A stretch of 43,664 bases of DNA from Hellea sp. GTDB lineage: Bacteria > Pseudomonadota > Alphaproteobacteria > Caulobacterales > Maricaulaceae. Below are positions 33,277 through 41,791 of this stretch, piece by piece (position 1 is the stretch's first letter; the number at the start of each line of letters is the position of its first letter). Below the pieces are notes generated by a model. The model was given only the letters and a program-made list of their open reading frames with translations, did not search any database and was not told where the DNA came from. The stretch spans positions 1 through 43,664 of the forward strand of contig JABDKG010000009.1 of the NCBI GenBank assembly GCA_013002305.1. The letters run 5' to 3'. The translations under genes were made by a program, and so were the position numbers.

Positions 33277-34383
33277 TTATCCGGCATTGGCCGTGTCTTT
33301 TGCGTCACCACCCTGATCACGATCTTCATCTTCTTTTGGCATAAGCAGCTCATCCGAGATCAAGCCTTCATTGCGGCGAACTTGAAGTTCGATAGTGTCC
33401 GCAATATCCGGGTTTTTGAGTAAGAACTGGCGGACATTTTCACGGCCCTGCCCTATGCGTTCTTCGCCATAGGAATACCAAGAGCCGGATTTCTCAACCA
33501 CACCGGCCTTAACGCCAAGATCAATCAGCTCACCGGTCTTGGAAATGCCCTCACCATACATGATATCAAATTCGACCTGACGAAATGGCGGTGCCACCTT
33601 GTTTTTGACGATTTTGACCCGGGTTTGATTGCCGACAACTTCATCGCGGCTTTTGATTGAGCCAATCCGGCGAATATCCAGACGAACAGATGAGTAGAAT
33701 TTAAGAGCATTACCGCCAGTTGTCGTTTCGGGAGACCCATACATAACGCCAATTTTGTGTCGGATTTGGTTGATAAAGATCACCATACAGCCGGATTTTG
33801 CAATAGAACCTGTAAGCTTGCGCAAAGCTTGACTCATCAGACGCGCTTGTAGCCCAGGCAGACTATCGCCCATATCCCCTTCAAGCTCCGCTCGAGGGGT
33901 CAAAGCCGCAACCGAGTCGATGACCAGAATATCAACAGCACCGGACCGAACCAGCGTGTCAGCAATTTCAAGTCCCTGCTCGCCTGTATCAGGCTGGGAG
34001 ATCAAAAGCTCATTCACGTCCACACCGAGTTTGGCCGCATAAACCGGATCAAGTGCATGTTCCGCATCAATAAAGGCAGCCACGCCGCCAGTTTTTTGCA
34101 TTTCAGCCACGCAATGCAAAGATAATGTGGTTTTCCCTGAACTCTCCGGGCCATAAATTTCAATGACGCGTCCTTTGGGAAGGCCGCCGATACCCAGAGC
34201 TATATCCAGCCCGAGCGAACCCGTCGATACAGCCTCAATATCGAGGCTGCTTTTTTGGCCAAGTTTCATCACTGAACCTTTGCCAAATGCACGGTCAATC
34301 TGACTAAGCGCCGCTTCGAGTGCAGAGGATTTGTCTGCGTCCATAGGATTACCTACTACTTTTAATCTTGCCTTACTGGCCAT
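33277..34383 (-). CDS. recA: Recombinase RecA
   Basis: A 368-residue RecA with all core motifs: [13 protein letters not shown] (Walker A), [33 protein letters not shown] (Walker B and loop L1), and [40 protein letters not shown] (loop L2 region). It drives homologous recombination and LexA self-cleavage. The C-terminus is acidic, as usual. GGAG lies seven bases before the ATG. The 5' leader holds a small stem TGACCG-N8-CGGTCA, and a LexA box lies about 115 bases upstream, indicating SOS control. Confidence 0.98.
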   Translation of the reverse strand: MASKARLKVVGNPMDADKSSALEAALSQIDRAFGKGSVMKLGQKSSLDIEAVSTGSLGLDIALGIGGLPKGRVIEIYGPESSGKTTLSLHCVAEMQKTGGVAAFIDAEHALDPVYAAKLGVDVNELLISQPDTGEQGLEIADTLVRSGAVDILVIDSVAALTPRAELEGDMGDSLPGLQARLMSQALRKLTGSIAKSGCMVIFINQIRHKIGVMYGSPETTTGGNALKFYSSVRLDIRRIGSIKSRDEVVGNQTRVKIVKNKVAPPFRQVEFDIMYGEGISKTGELIDLGVKAGVVEKSGSWYSYGEERIGQGRENVRQFLLKNPDIADTIELQVRRNEGLISDELLMPKEDEDRDQGGDAKDTANAG

Positions 34384-34498
34384 TTCTTATCTCCAAATTA
34401 GATGACCGGAGCCCTTCGGTCACCTGTTTATTTTGCGGCTGGAAATGGACTGCCGTAGCATTTATGTACTGGGTTTGTTCTCTAGGGTCAAGGAAAAA

Positions 34499-34513
34499 GA
34501 ACATTTACAGAAC
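34499..34513. promoter_or_regulatory. Alphaproteobacterial SOS (LexA) box upstream of recA
   Basis: GAAC-N7-GAAC, or GTTC-N7-GTTC when read toward recA, is the direct-repeat LexA box of alphaproteobacteria. Both half-sites are exact. It lies between the cckA stop and the recA start, the position expected for recA control. Confidence 0.85.
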
Positions 34514-34534
34514 AAATAGCATAAGCCATTGGAA

Positions 34535-37078
34535 TTAAACAGCTTCTCCGATTTGCTGTTTTACTTTTTCAGCGAGTTGAATCAGGGTGAACGGCTTCGG
34601 GAGGAAAGTAACGTCCGGTTCTTCAGCTAAAAGTTCTGAGAACTCTTCTTCGGCATATCCCGAGATAAAGACGATTCGGGTTTGCGCTAACATCGGTCGC
34701 GCCTTCTTCAGTAGGGTCGGGCCGTCCATCCCCGGCATGACGACATCCGAAATCATCAAATCAAACGGTGTTTCCGTTTCTTCTATGATCTCATACGCTT
34801 CTTCTCCGTCGCCCGCTTCGACAACATTATAACCTCGCTTACGGAGCGTTTTCGCCGCGATAACTCTGACAGAGGCCTCATCTTCAACGAATAAAATATT
34901 TCCCTGTCCTGCCAGATCATGGGGTGCCTTCGGAATTGGCGGCGACTTAATAACCGGAGCTGCGACCGGCCCACCTTGCTCTACCACCGCTTTATCGGCC
35001 TCTGGCAAATAAATCGTGAATGTTGTGCCTTGTCCAATCTCGCTATCGACCGTTAAATGACCGCCCGATTGTTGAACAATGCCATAGACTGTTGAAAGGC
35101 CAAGACCGGTTCCCTCACCTTGAGCTTTGGTCGTGAAGAATGGCTCGAAAATTTTATTTTTGATTTCCTCTGTAATTCCCGTGCCGGTATCTGCGACCGA
35201 AATTGAGACCAATCGGTCGCTTTTGACCCGCTCTAAAGCGGCTTTAAGCCCCGGTTTTTCGATATCAGATTTTAATAGACTCTGGCTTTCGATCGTAATT
35301 TTGCCGCCGCCTTGTTTCTTCATCGCATCGCGGGCATTCACAGCGAGATTCATCAAGACCGTATCGAACTGGCTTTTATCGACGTGGATCGGCGGGAGGT
35401 CGCGCCCATGCTTTATTTCGAGATGAACTTTCTCACCAAGAACCTGCTTCAGTGTTACAGCCATATCAGATAGCGTTTCAGAGACATCGAGATTTTCCGC
35501 GCGAATGGTTTGTTTGCGGGAATAAGCCAGTAGTTTTTTAACCAGCGCCGCGGCGCGATTTCCGTTAGCGTTAATTTGTTGAAGCTCGGGATATGATGGA
35601 TCCCCGATAGGATGGCGGCCTAATAATGTATCTGTGTAAAGGCGAATTGCTGCTAGCAAATTATTGAAATCATGCGCTATTTCGGCAACCAAGCGGCCGA
35701 TTGCTTGCATTTTTTGCGACTGCACCAATTGATCTTCAAGAGCCTTTCGCGCGGACACATCGACGAGATATAATTTCTGTCGGCCGGTAGACTCATCGGC
35801 TTGCGAGTAGATTGAAACAAAAATTCCTTCCCGGCCCTTAACGCCAGCCTCCACCGAGCTTCCAAACGTAAGTTGCTCGGCATCGACTTCGAAAATATTG
35901 GGGCCCATTGCCGATGGCTCAAGAACGTCGATCAGCGCCATCCCAGTTGCGTCCTCAATCCCCGCAAGCTCTGCAAAGATGGAATTGGCCGCCAAAATTT
36001 CCGCGGATTTAAAATCGTTTGTATTCAAATCTAACATCGCAAATGGACTTGCCATCGATGATTCAGGTGTAGCGTCGACCGACTGTGAAGGCGTCTCATT
36101 ATCGCTTTTTAAAGCCACACTGTCAGCGAGACTGGAATGACCATGAACGGCGCAGCTTGCAATTAAGCGTCCTGACGGTGCTCTATGCCAATTCGCCACC
36201 AAGACAATCGGGGTTGCGACGCCCTTTTGAGTAATGAGACGAGTGTCAAATCGAACAGTCCGATCCGGCTCTTTCGGACTGTCCAGAAGGCCCTCAGGAT
36301 GATCGATAAAATCTCGGAAATCGAGGCTTGAAAGATCGCTGATACCCACCCAATCGCGGAATTTATCGTTTGATGAGACGACTTGTCCATTTTCCAAGAC
36401 TGAAAATAAGCCGATTGGAACTTTTGTCAGTAGCTGCCCGTCAATCGTACCATCATATGACAGGTCAACAATTTCCCAGAATTGTTGGGATTTAAAGACC
36501 GTGACGCGCAGAAGGAACCGAAGTAGTCGATCATCATCTGACCAAAATTCAATCTCTTCTTCGCCGAATGCCTCGCTATCCTCTAAATGGCTAAGCCGGT
36601 AAATGACAGACTGGGTTTGATCGGAGGCGTGTTCGAATAACTTTTCCGGAAGCGGCGGAACGCCGTCGTTTGATTTATATCCATATTCGGCAGCGAGCTC
36701 CAAATAGCTTTCATTGGCACGAACCGCCCGTCCTCTTTCCATAATCAGTCCGGCGTGCGGACTACGGGCAAAACCACGCTCTAAAACACTTGATACCGGG
36801 ACCGCTACGCGAAATGCCGCCGTGTCAGGTTTCTTGAAAACTTGGTGAAGAAATAATATCGTACCAATAATGGAAGCGGATCCAAATATTATCCAGGCAG
36901 AGCGGCCATATTCGGGCGCGTAGTAAAGGCCCAGAAACAAGCAGATTATTGCTAAAATCAGCAGTAGAAACTTCCATATCCCACCGCGCCGAGGCGCCGG
37001 TAGATTCCGGCTCTGTTCATTATCGCGAATCACTGAGACCATAGGTTTTTTTGTGGGCTTTTTTGCGTTCAAGGGCAA
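34535..37078 (-). CDS. cckA: Hybrid histidine kinase CckA
   Basis: An 847-residue hybrid kinase. Two N-terminal membrane helices (about 33-53 and 60-80) are followed by PAS-like sensor regions, then the H-box EIAHDFNNLLAAIRLYTD with the phosphorylated His469, the ATPase boxes NLAVNARDAM and GTGLGLSTVYGIVQQSGG, and a C-terminal receiver domain with acceptor Asp778 in MISDVVMPGMDGP. This layout and the position next to recA fit CckA, the kinase and phosphatase that drives CtrA and CpdR through ChpT in the alphaproteobacterial cell-cycle relay. It is divergent from the DUF885-like gene, with 64 bases between the starts. Confidence 0.88.
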   Translation of the reverse strand: MPLNAKKPTKKPMVSVIRDNEQSRNLPAPRRGGIWKFLLLILAIICLFLGLYYAPEYGRSAWIIFGSASIIGTILFLHQVFKKPDTAAFRVAVPVSSVLERGFARSPHAGLIMERGRAVRANESYLELAAEYGYKSNDGVPPLPEKLFEHASDQTQSVIYRLSHLEDSEAFGEEEIEFWSDDDRLLRFLLRVTVFKSQQFWEIVDLSYDGTIDGQLLTKVPIGLFSVLENGQVVSSNDKFRDWVGISDLSSLDFRDFIDHPEGLLDSPKEPDRTVRFDTRLITQKGVATPIVLVANWHRAPSGRLIASCAVHGHSSLADSVALKSDNETPSQSVDATPESSMASPFAMLDLNTNDFKSAEILAANSIFAELAGIEDATGMALIDVLEPSAMGPNIFEVDAEQLTFGSSVEAGVKGREGIFVSIYSQADESTGRQKLYLVDVSARKALEDQLVQSQKMQAIGRLVAEIAHDFNNLLAAIRLYTDTLLGRHPIGDPSYPELQQINANGNRAAALVKKLLAYSRKQTIRAENLDVSETLSDMAVTLKQVLGEKVHLEIKHGRDLPPIHVDKSQFDTVLMNLAVNARDAMKKQGGGKITIESQSLLKSDIEKPGLKAALERVKSDRLVSISVADTGTGITEEIKNKIFEPFFTTKAQGEGTGLGLSTVYGIVQQSGGHLTVDSEIGQGTTFTIYLPEADKAVVEQGGPVAAPVIKSPPIPKAPHDLAGQGNILFVEDEASVRVIAAKTLRKRGYNVVEAGDGEEAYEIIEETETPFDLMISDVVMPGMDGPTLLKKARPMLAQTRIVFISGYAEEEFSELLAEEPDVTFLPKPFTLIQLAEKVKQQIGEAV

Positions 37079-37142
37079 AAAGAAATATACAATTATTTTA
37101 TAAGAGTATTAGCGATACAACGCGGACAGATTGGAGACAAGA

Positions 37143-38225
37143 ATGAAATCGAAACCCAGATTTCTGAGGTTAGGATTAGTGCTTATCACAATTCTTGCGG
37201 CGATCTTATTTTTTGTTTTCGGATTTGGTACTAACACTCATCAGCGTGAATTCGAATTGGCGGCACAAGTTCAGTCTGAAAGTCAAAAATTGTCCGACTG
37301 GTTTGACGTTCGGCATCAGGATGAAATCGCCCGCTCACCAATGACAGCGGCCACTTTGGGCTTAAGCCACGACAATTCCAACCTAGATGACACGTCACGA
37401 TTGGCGCTCGAAGAAACCATCGCTCTTCACACAGCATGGTTAGAGGAGTTAGATTTGGGCTTTGAAATAAATCGCTTAGATTCGGAGTCTCAATTTTACT
37501 ATTCGCTGTTCAAAAACCGGTCGGAAATTCTCACGCTACATCTAAGTGAAATCGATCAAAAATTTATGTTCGATGAGACCTATGGACCTCATTTAGAGTT
37601 GCCAGCTTTTATGATCAATCATCACTATATTAAGTCTGAACAAGACGCCGCAAATTACATTGAGCGATTAAAACTTTTTCCTGCATATTTTGGCCCTTTA
37701 ATGGAGCACGCTGAAAGGCAGGCAATCGAAGGACTATTTCTACCGTCGGACAAGTATCCAATCATGGTAGAAACTTGTAAGGAATTCCTGGAACTTAATC
37801 CCATATTGCGCGATTTTGAAGTTAAACTAGAGCACGCAGATCTTGAGTTATCTGCCGTACAACAACGAGGCCTGATCAATGGCGTCCGGGACGCTTTAAT
37901 GTATGAAGTAAACCCCAGCATTGTTGCGCTGATCGAGCAGTTTAATCGCCATGAACAACTGGCATCCAGCAATGAGGTTGCGTCAGATTTGAGCCTATCA
38001 AATTCTGAAAATGCCATTAGCTGGCCTCGTCGACCCACCACATTTCTCACAAAAAAAGTTTCAATTGAGACGCTAAGAGAACGCGCAATATTGCAACTTG
38101 GGTCGGACTTTGACCAAGATAGCTTTCACGAGCAAATAATAGAACACGAAATGGTGCCGCGAAACGAGTTAGAAAATATCATTGAGGCATGGATAATAGC
38201 TACGAAAATTCAGCGAAATTTTTGA
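37143..38225 (+). CDS. DUF885-like protein lacking the metallopeptidase core
   Basis: 360 residues from ATG 37143, which has GGAG six to seven bases upstream; a TTG four codons earlier overlaps that site. A signal anchor (LGLVLITILAAILFFVFGF) opens the protein. Residues about 45-265 align with the N-terminal half of the DUF885 protein encoded next to it (SDWFDVRHQDEIARSPM against DAWFEASFMEAIFRSPM). The last ~50 residues (LGSDFDQDSFHEQIIEHEMVPRNELENIIEAWI) align with that protein's last ~50. The intervening ~270 residues, which hold the HEGIPGHH metal site, are absent. The frame is intact. It may be a non-catalytic partner or a decaying duplicate. Confidence 0.7.
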   Translation: MKSKPRFLRLGLVLITILAAILFFVFGFGTNTHQREFELAAQVQSESQKLSDWFDVRHQDEIARSPMTAATLGLSHDNSNLDDTSRLALEETIALHTAWLEELDLGFEINRLDSESQFYYSLFKNRSEILTLHLSEIDQKFMFDETYGPHLELPAFMINHHYIKSEQDAANYIERLKLFPAYFGPLMEHAERQAIEGLFLPSDKYPIMVETCKEFLELNPILRDFEVKLEHADLELSAVQQRGLINGVRDALMYEVNPSIVALIEQFNRHEQLASSNEVASDLSLSNSENAISWPRRPTTFLTKKVSIETLRERAILQLGSDFDQDSFHEQIIEHEMVPRNELENIIEAWIIATKIQRNF

Positions 38226-38250
38226 ACTCTTAGTTACACCGAGCCCGCTT

Positions 38251-38304
38251 CCCCCGTTGGCTTAGCCCCTGGCTTCCAGGGAACCCATTCCGAAACTGCG
38301 GGGG
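38251..38304 (+). other. Possible structured RNA element before the DUF885 gene
   Basis: CCCCCG (38251-38256) can pair with CGGGGG (38299-38304), enclosing a perfect hairpin CCCTGG-CTT-CCAGGG (38267-38281). The 180-base gap between the two DUF885-like genes contains no supported ORF. There is no U-run, so it is not a typical terminator. A leader element or small RNA is possible, but no known family is recognised. Confidence 0.35.
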
Positions 38305-38406
38305 CTTTCCAAGTCCTATTCTCAGCAGGGGCAAATAATGAGTTAACTTGGCTTTCTCAAATCTCTCGGCTAATGTCCCTCCGACCTAATTCTTGGAGGA
38401 AAGTTC

Positions 38407-40275
38407 ATGCGCAAAATATTATTGGCCACAACAGCGTTTTTACTCATGACCGGCTGCTCAGCGGATCAGAAAACAAATGCTGACTCGGGAATGTCGTCAG
38501 CCGGCGCGGCCGAAAACGAGAGTAAATCTACTGTCACAAAAGCAGCAACATCCGATGAGGACATTAACGCTAAAATCGATGCTTGGTTTGAAGCCAGTTT
38601 CATGGAAGCAATTTTTCGGAGCCCGATGTTTTTAGCTCAAATCGGCATAAAGCAGCGCATGGATGAATGGGATGAAACCTCCCGAGAAGCTGCTCTTGAA
38701 GATGTCGCCTACTACAAGGCCGGTCTCGCCGAGTTGACGTCGACATTTGACCGCGATCAACTGGATGAGTCCCATCAACTTTCTTACGATCTTATGGTTC
38801 GGTTTTTAGAACAGCAAATTGAAGATGATAAATGGTGGGAATATGGCTATCCATTCAATCAAATGTTCGGCGTCCATTCCATGGTGCCGACGTTTATGAA
38901 GAACCAGCACCCTGTTGACAATGTCGATGACGCGAAAGCTTATATTGCGCGGCTCAATGGCGTTCCGGAGTTTCTCGGGGGTGTCACCGCCAATTCCGAA
39001 TCTAGCGCGAATAAGGGGATATTGCCGCCCCGCTTTGTATATGATCACGTGCTGCGTGACGCAGCGAATATCATTACGGGCGCTCCATTTGATGATTCCA
39101 GCGACCCAAGCGTCTTGCTCGATGATTTCACCGTGAAAGTCGGAAAATTGGACATTGGTGACGATGAAAAACAAACCCTAATAGACGACGCCAAGACTGC
39201 TTTGACCGACTCTGTGAAACCTGCTTATCTCGAATTTATCGCGGTCATGGAATCCCAGCAGGCCAAAGCAACGACAGACGATGGTGCTTGGAAACTACCG
39301 AACGGGGCTGAATATTACGCCCACCGGCTTAACCGTATGACAACCACCAATATGAGCGCGGAGGAAATCCATCAGCTAGGTCTCGATGAGGTTGAACGCA
39401 TTCACGGCGAAATGCGGGCCATCATGAAACAGGTTGGATATGAAGGGACGCTGCAGGATTTCTTCGTCCATTTGAAGACCGATCCAAAATATGTCTATGA
39501 AGATTCAGATGCAGGACGTGCGGCCTATATTAAAGATGCAGCAGACCTGATTGACACAATGGAAGCCGAACTTGGTGACTATTTCTCAATGACTCCCAAG
39601 GCGAAACTTGAAGTGCGCGCTGTCGAAGCATTTAGAGAGAAATCTGCTGGTAAGGCCTTTTATAATCGTCCCGCAATGGATGGCTCTCGGCCTGGTATCT
39701 ATTATGCCAATCTCTATAAGATTACTGATATGCCAAAATATCAAATGGAGGCGCTGGCTTACCACGAAGGCATTCCGGGACATCACATGCAATTTGCTGT
39801 TACGCAGGAACTGGATATACCAAAATTCCAACGGTTCGGCAGCGCAACGGCGCACTCGGAAGGATGGGGCCTATATTCCGAATATCTTCCAAAAGAAATG
39901 GGCTTTTATGAAGATCCGTATTCCGATTTTGGACGCCTATCAATGGAGCTATGGCGCGCCGCGCGATTGGTCGTAGATACAGGCCTTCACCATAAAAAAT
40001 GGACCCGCGAAGAGGCAATCGACTATCTCACAACCAACACGCCAAATCCTGAGAATGACTGCGTTAAAGCCATTGAACGTTACATTGTCATGCCGGGGCA
40101 GGCGACGGCATATAAAATCGGCATGAACAAAATTCTCGATCTTCGCACTATGTCTAAAGAAAAGCTTGGCGATAAATTCGACATTAAAGAATATCATGAT
40201 GTCGTGCTGGGCGCAGGGCCAGTACCGCTTGATATTCTAGAGCGCCGAGTCAATGCGTGGATTGACAGCAAGTAA
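38407..40275 (+). CDS. DUF885-family metallopeptidase-like lipoprotein
   Basis: A 622-residue lipoprotein (LMTGC lipobox, Cys17), preceded by GGAGGA. The DUF885 domain follows from about residue 50 to the end. The metal motif H453-E454-G-I-P-G-H459-H460 lies in LAYHEGIPGHHMQF, and SATAHSEGWGLYSEYL, about 30 residues on, supplies the likely third ligand Glu. Family members are thought to be zinc-dependent peptidases in the envelope, but substrates are mostly unknown. It is a full-length relative of the short gene just upstream, and it ends at the strong terminator at 40285. Confidence 0.85.
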   Translation: MRKILLATTAFLLMTGCSADQKTNADSGMSSAGAAENESKSTVTKAATSDEDINAKIDAWFEASFMEAIFRSPMFLAQIGIKQRMDEWDETSREAALEDVAYYKAGLAELTSTFDRDQLDESHQLSYDLMVRFLEQQIEDDKWWEYGYPFNQMFGVHSMVPTFMKNQHPVDNVDDAKAYIARLNGVPEFLGGVTANSESSANKGILPPRFVYDHVLRDAANIITGAPFDDSSDPSVLLDDFTVKVGKLDIGDDEKQTLIDDAKTALTDSVKPAYLEFIAVMESQQAKATTDDGAWKLPNGAEYYAHRLNRMTTTNMSAEEIHQLGLDEVERIHGEMRAIMKQVGYEGTLQDFFVHLKTDPKYVYEDSDAGRAAYIKDAADLIDTMEAELGDYFSMTPKAKLEVRAVEAFREKSAGKAFYNRPAMDGSRPGIYYANLYKITDMPKYQMEALAYHEGIPGHHMQFAVTQELDIPKFQRFGSATAHSEGWGLYSEYLPKEMGFYEDPYSDFGRLSMELWRAARLVVDTGLHHKKWTREEAIDYLTTNTPNPENDCVKAIERYIVMPGQATAYKIGMNKILDLRTMSKEKLGDKFDIKEYHDVVLGAGPVPLDILERRVNAWIDSK

Positions 40276-40284
40276 TCCAAAAAC

Positions 40285-40313
40285 AAAAAGCCCGCTTAAA
40301 TGGCGGGCTTTTT
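40285..40313. terminator. Bidirectional rho-independent terminator
   Basis: AAAAAGCCCGC pairs with GCGGGCTTTTT around a seven-base loop. U-runs follow on both strands, so it serves both the DUF885 gene from the left and dksA from the right. Confidence 0.92.
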
Positions 40314-40331
40314 CTATATTTCGGAGCCTAA

Positions 40332-40769
40332 TTAACCGGCCCGGGTGCGTTCACCACGCTCATGCATTTCTTGAGCTTCAATGGACAAAGTCGCAATCGG
40401 GCGTGCATCGAGCCGGCCAACGCGTATCGGATCACCCGTTTCTTCGCAATATCCGTAAGTTCCGGCTTCCAAACGAGCGAGCGCCTTATCAATTTTCTTC
40501 GTAAGTTTACGGAGGCGGTCCCGCGTGCGTAGTTCTAGCTGACGATCCGCATTGGCGACTGCCGTATCCGCCGGATCCGGATAAGAAACATTCTCCCCTT
40601 GCAGAAATTCAACCGTTTCACGGGTCGCGCTAATAATTTCAGCTTTCCAGGTCAAAAGTTTTTGTTTGAAATATTCGGTCATTACCGGGTTCATGAACCC
40701 TTCTTTGTCGGTCGGAACATAATCCGGCGACAGGACGACTTTTTTTGGCTTCTTCGCGCTTTTTGCCAT
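40332..40769 (-). CDS. dksA: RNA polymerase-binding transcription factor DksA (zinc-cysteine-poor type)
   Basis: 145 residues from ATG 40769. An open frame extends upstream, but the MAKSAKKPKKVVLSPDY start fits DksA and has a GGGTGAG ribosome-binding site. The coiled-coil region carries the DPADTAVANADRQLELRTRDR tip with the conserved acidic residues that reach into the polymerase secondary channel. The C-terminal globular part reads YGYCEETGDPI and RLDARPIATLSIEAQ, where canonical DksA has four zinc cysteines; only one Cys remains here. Such variants occur in other alphaproteobacteria. It shares a bidirectional terminator with the DUF885 gene. Confidence 0.9.
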   Translation of the reverse strand: MAKSAKKPKKVVLSPDYVPTDKEGFMNPVMTEYFKQKLLTWKAEIISATRETVEFLQGENVSYPDPADTAVANADRQLELRTRDRLRKLTKKIDKALARLEAGTYGYCEETGDPIRVGRLDARPIATLSIEAQEMHERGERTRAG

Positions 40770-40934
40770 TATCGACTCACCCTTTAGTTTGACTGATTTT
40801 CGGCCTATTAGACTCTGTTTTGATGGCTGACAATAAAAAACTTCACTCTTCAATTCATATTTTTTATCAAGGTAAATCTGGCTTGCAACTCTCAGGCCAT
40901 GGCCTTAGGAAGTGCGCATTAATCGGAGAGCGAA

Positions 40935-41780
40935 ATGAAATTCGAAGGTACAAAAAACTACGTCGCCACGCAGGATCTAAAAATGGCTGTGAATGCGGCG
41001 ATTACCCTGGAAAGACCTCTCTTGATTAAAGGCGAACCGGGAACAGGCAAAACCGTGCTCGCTCATGAAATTGCGACGGCGCTAAGCGCCCCGATGATTA
41101 CCTGGAACATCAAATCCACAACTAAAGCGCAGCAAGGTCTATACGAATATGATGCCGTTGCGCGTCTTCGGGATTCACAACTTGGCGAAGGCAAAGTGCA
41201 CGATATTGCCCACTACATTAAGAAGGGCAAACTTTGGGAAGCGTTTGAGAGCGAGAAGCGCCCGATCTTATTGATCGACGAGATTGATAAGGCCGATATC
41301 GAATTTCCGAACGATCTCCTGCACGAACTCGATCAAATGTCTTTTCACGTTTACGAAACCGGCGATATGATTACGGCAAAACAGCGCCCAATTATTATCA
41401 TAACGTCAAACAATGAAAAAGATTTACCTGATGCGTTTTTGCGCCGCTGTTTCTTCCATTATATTCAGTTCCCGGACGCCGACACTATGGCCGAAATCGT
41501 CAATGTCCATTTCCCGGACATCAAGTCTCGACTACTTGCGGCTGCAATGAAGCGGTTTTATGAAGTCCGCGAAATGCCCGGCCTTAAAAAGAAGCCCTCG
41601 ACATCTGAACTTCTCGATTGGCTCAAACTTTTACTTGTTGAGGATATTGACCCGGAAGTGATCAAAGAAGCGGATCCTAAAAAACTAATCCCGCCGCTTC
41701 ACGGCGCGCTTCTCAAGAACGAACAAGACGTGCATTTGTTTGAGCGTTTAGCTTTTTTGGCGAGGCGCGAAAGCCACTAA
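40935..41780 (+). CDS. MoxR-family AAA+ ATPase
   Basis: A 281-residue AAA+ protein with Walker A GEPGTGKT (about 34-41), Walker B LLIDEIDKAD, sensor 1 IIITSNNEKDLPDAFLRRC with the Arg finger region, and the N-terminal ERPLLIKG typical of MoxR. MoxR ATPases act as chaperones in the assembly of complexes and usually pair with a VWA-domain protein encoded directly downstream. No such gene follows here; the next gene is a lipoprotein on the other strand. GGAGAG lies before the ATG. The stop lies 11 bases from the convergent lipoprotein gene stop. Confidence 0.87.
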   Translation: MKFEGTKNYVATQDLKMAVNAAITLERPLLIKGEPGTGKTVLAHEIATALSAPMITWNIKSTTKAQQGLYEYDAVARLRDSQLGEGKVHDIAHYIKKGKLWEAFESEKRPILLIDEIDKADIEFPNDLLHELDQMSFHVYETGDMITAKQRPIIIITSNNEKDLPDAFLRRCFFHYIQFPDADTMAEIVNVHFPDIKSRLLAAAMKRFYEVREMPGLKKKPSTSELLDWLKLLLVEDIDPEVIKEADPKKLIPPLHGALLKNEQDVHLFERLAFLARRESH

Positions 41781-41791
41781 CCTATTCGATA

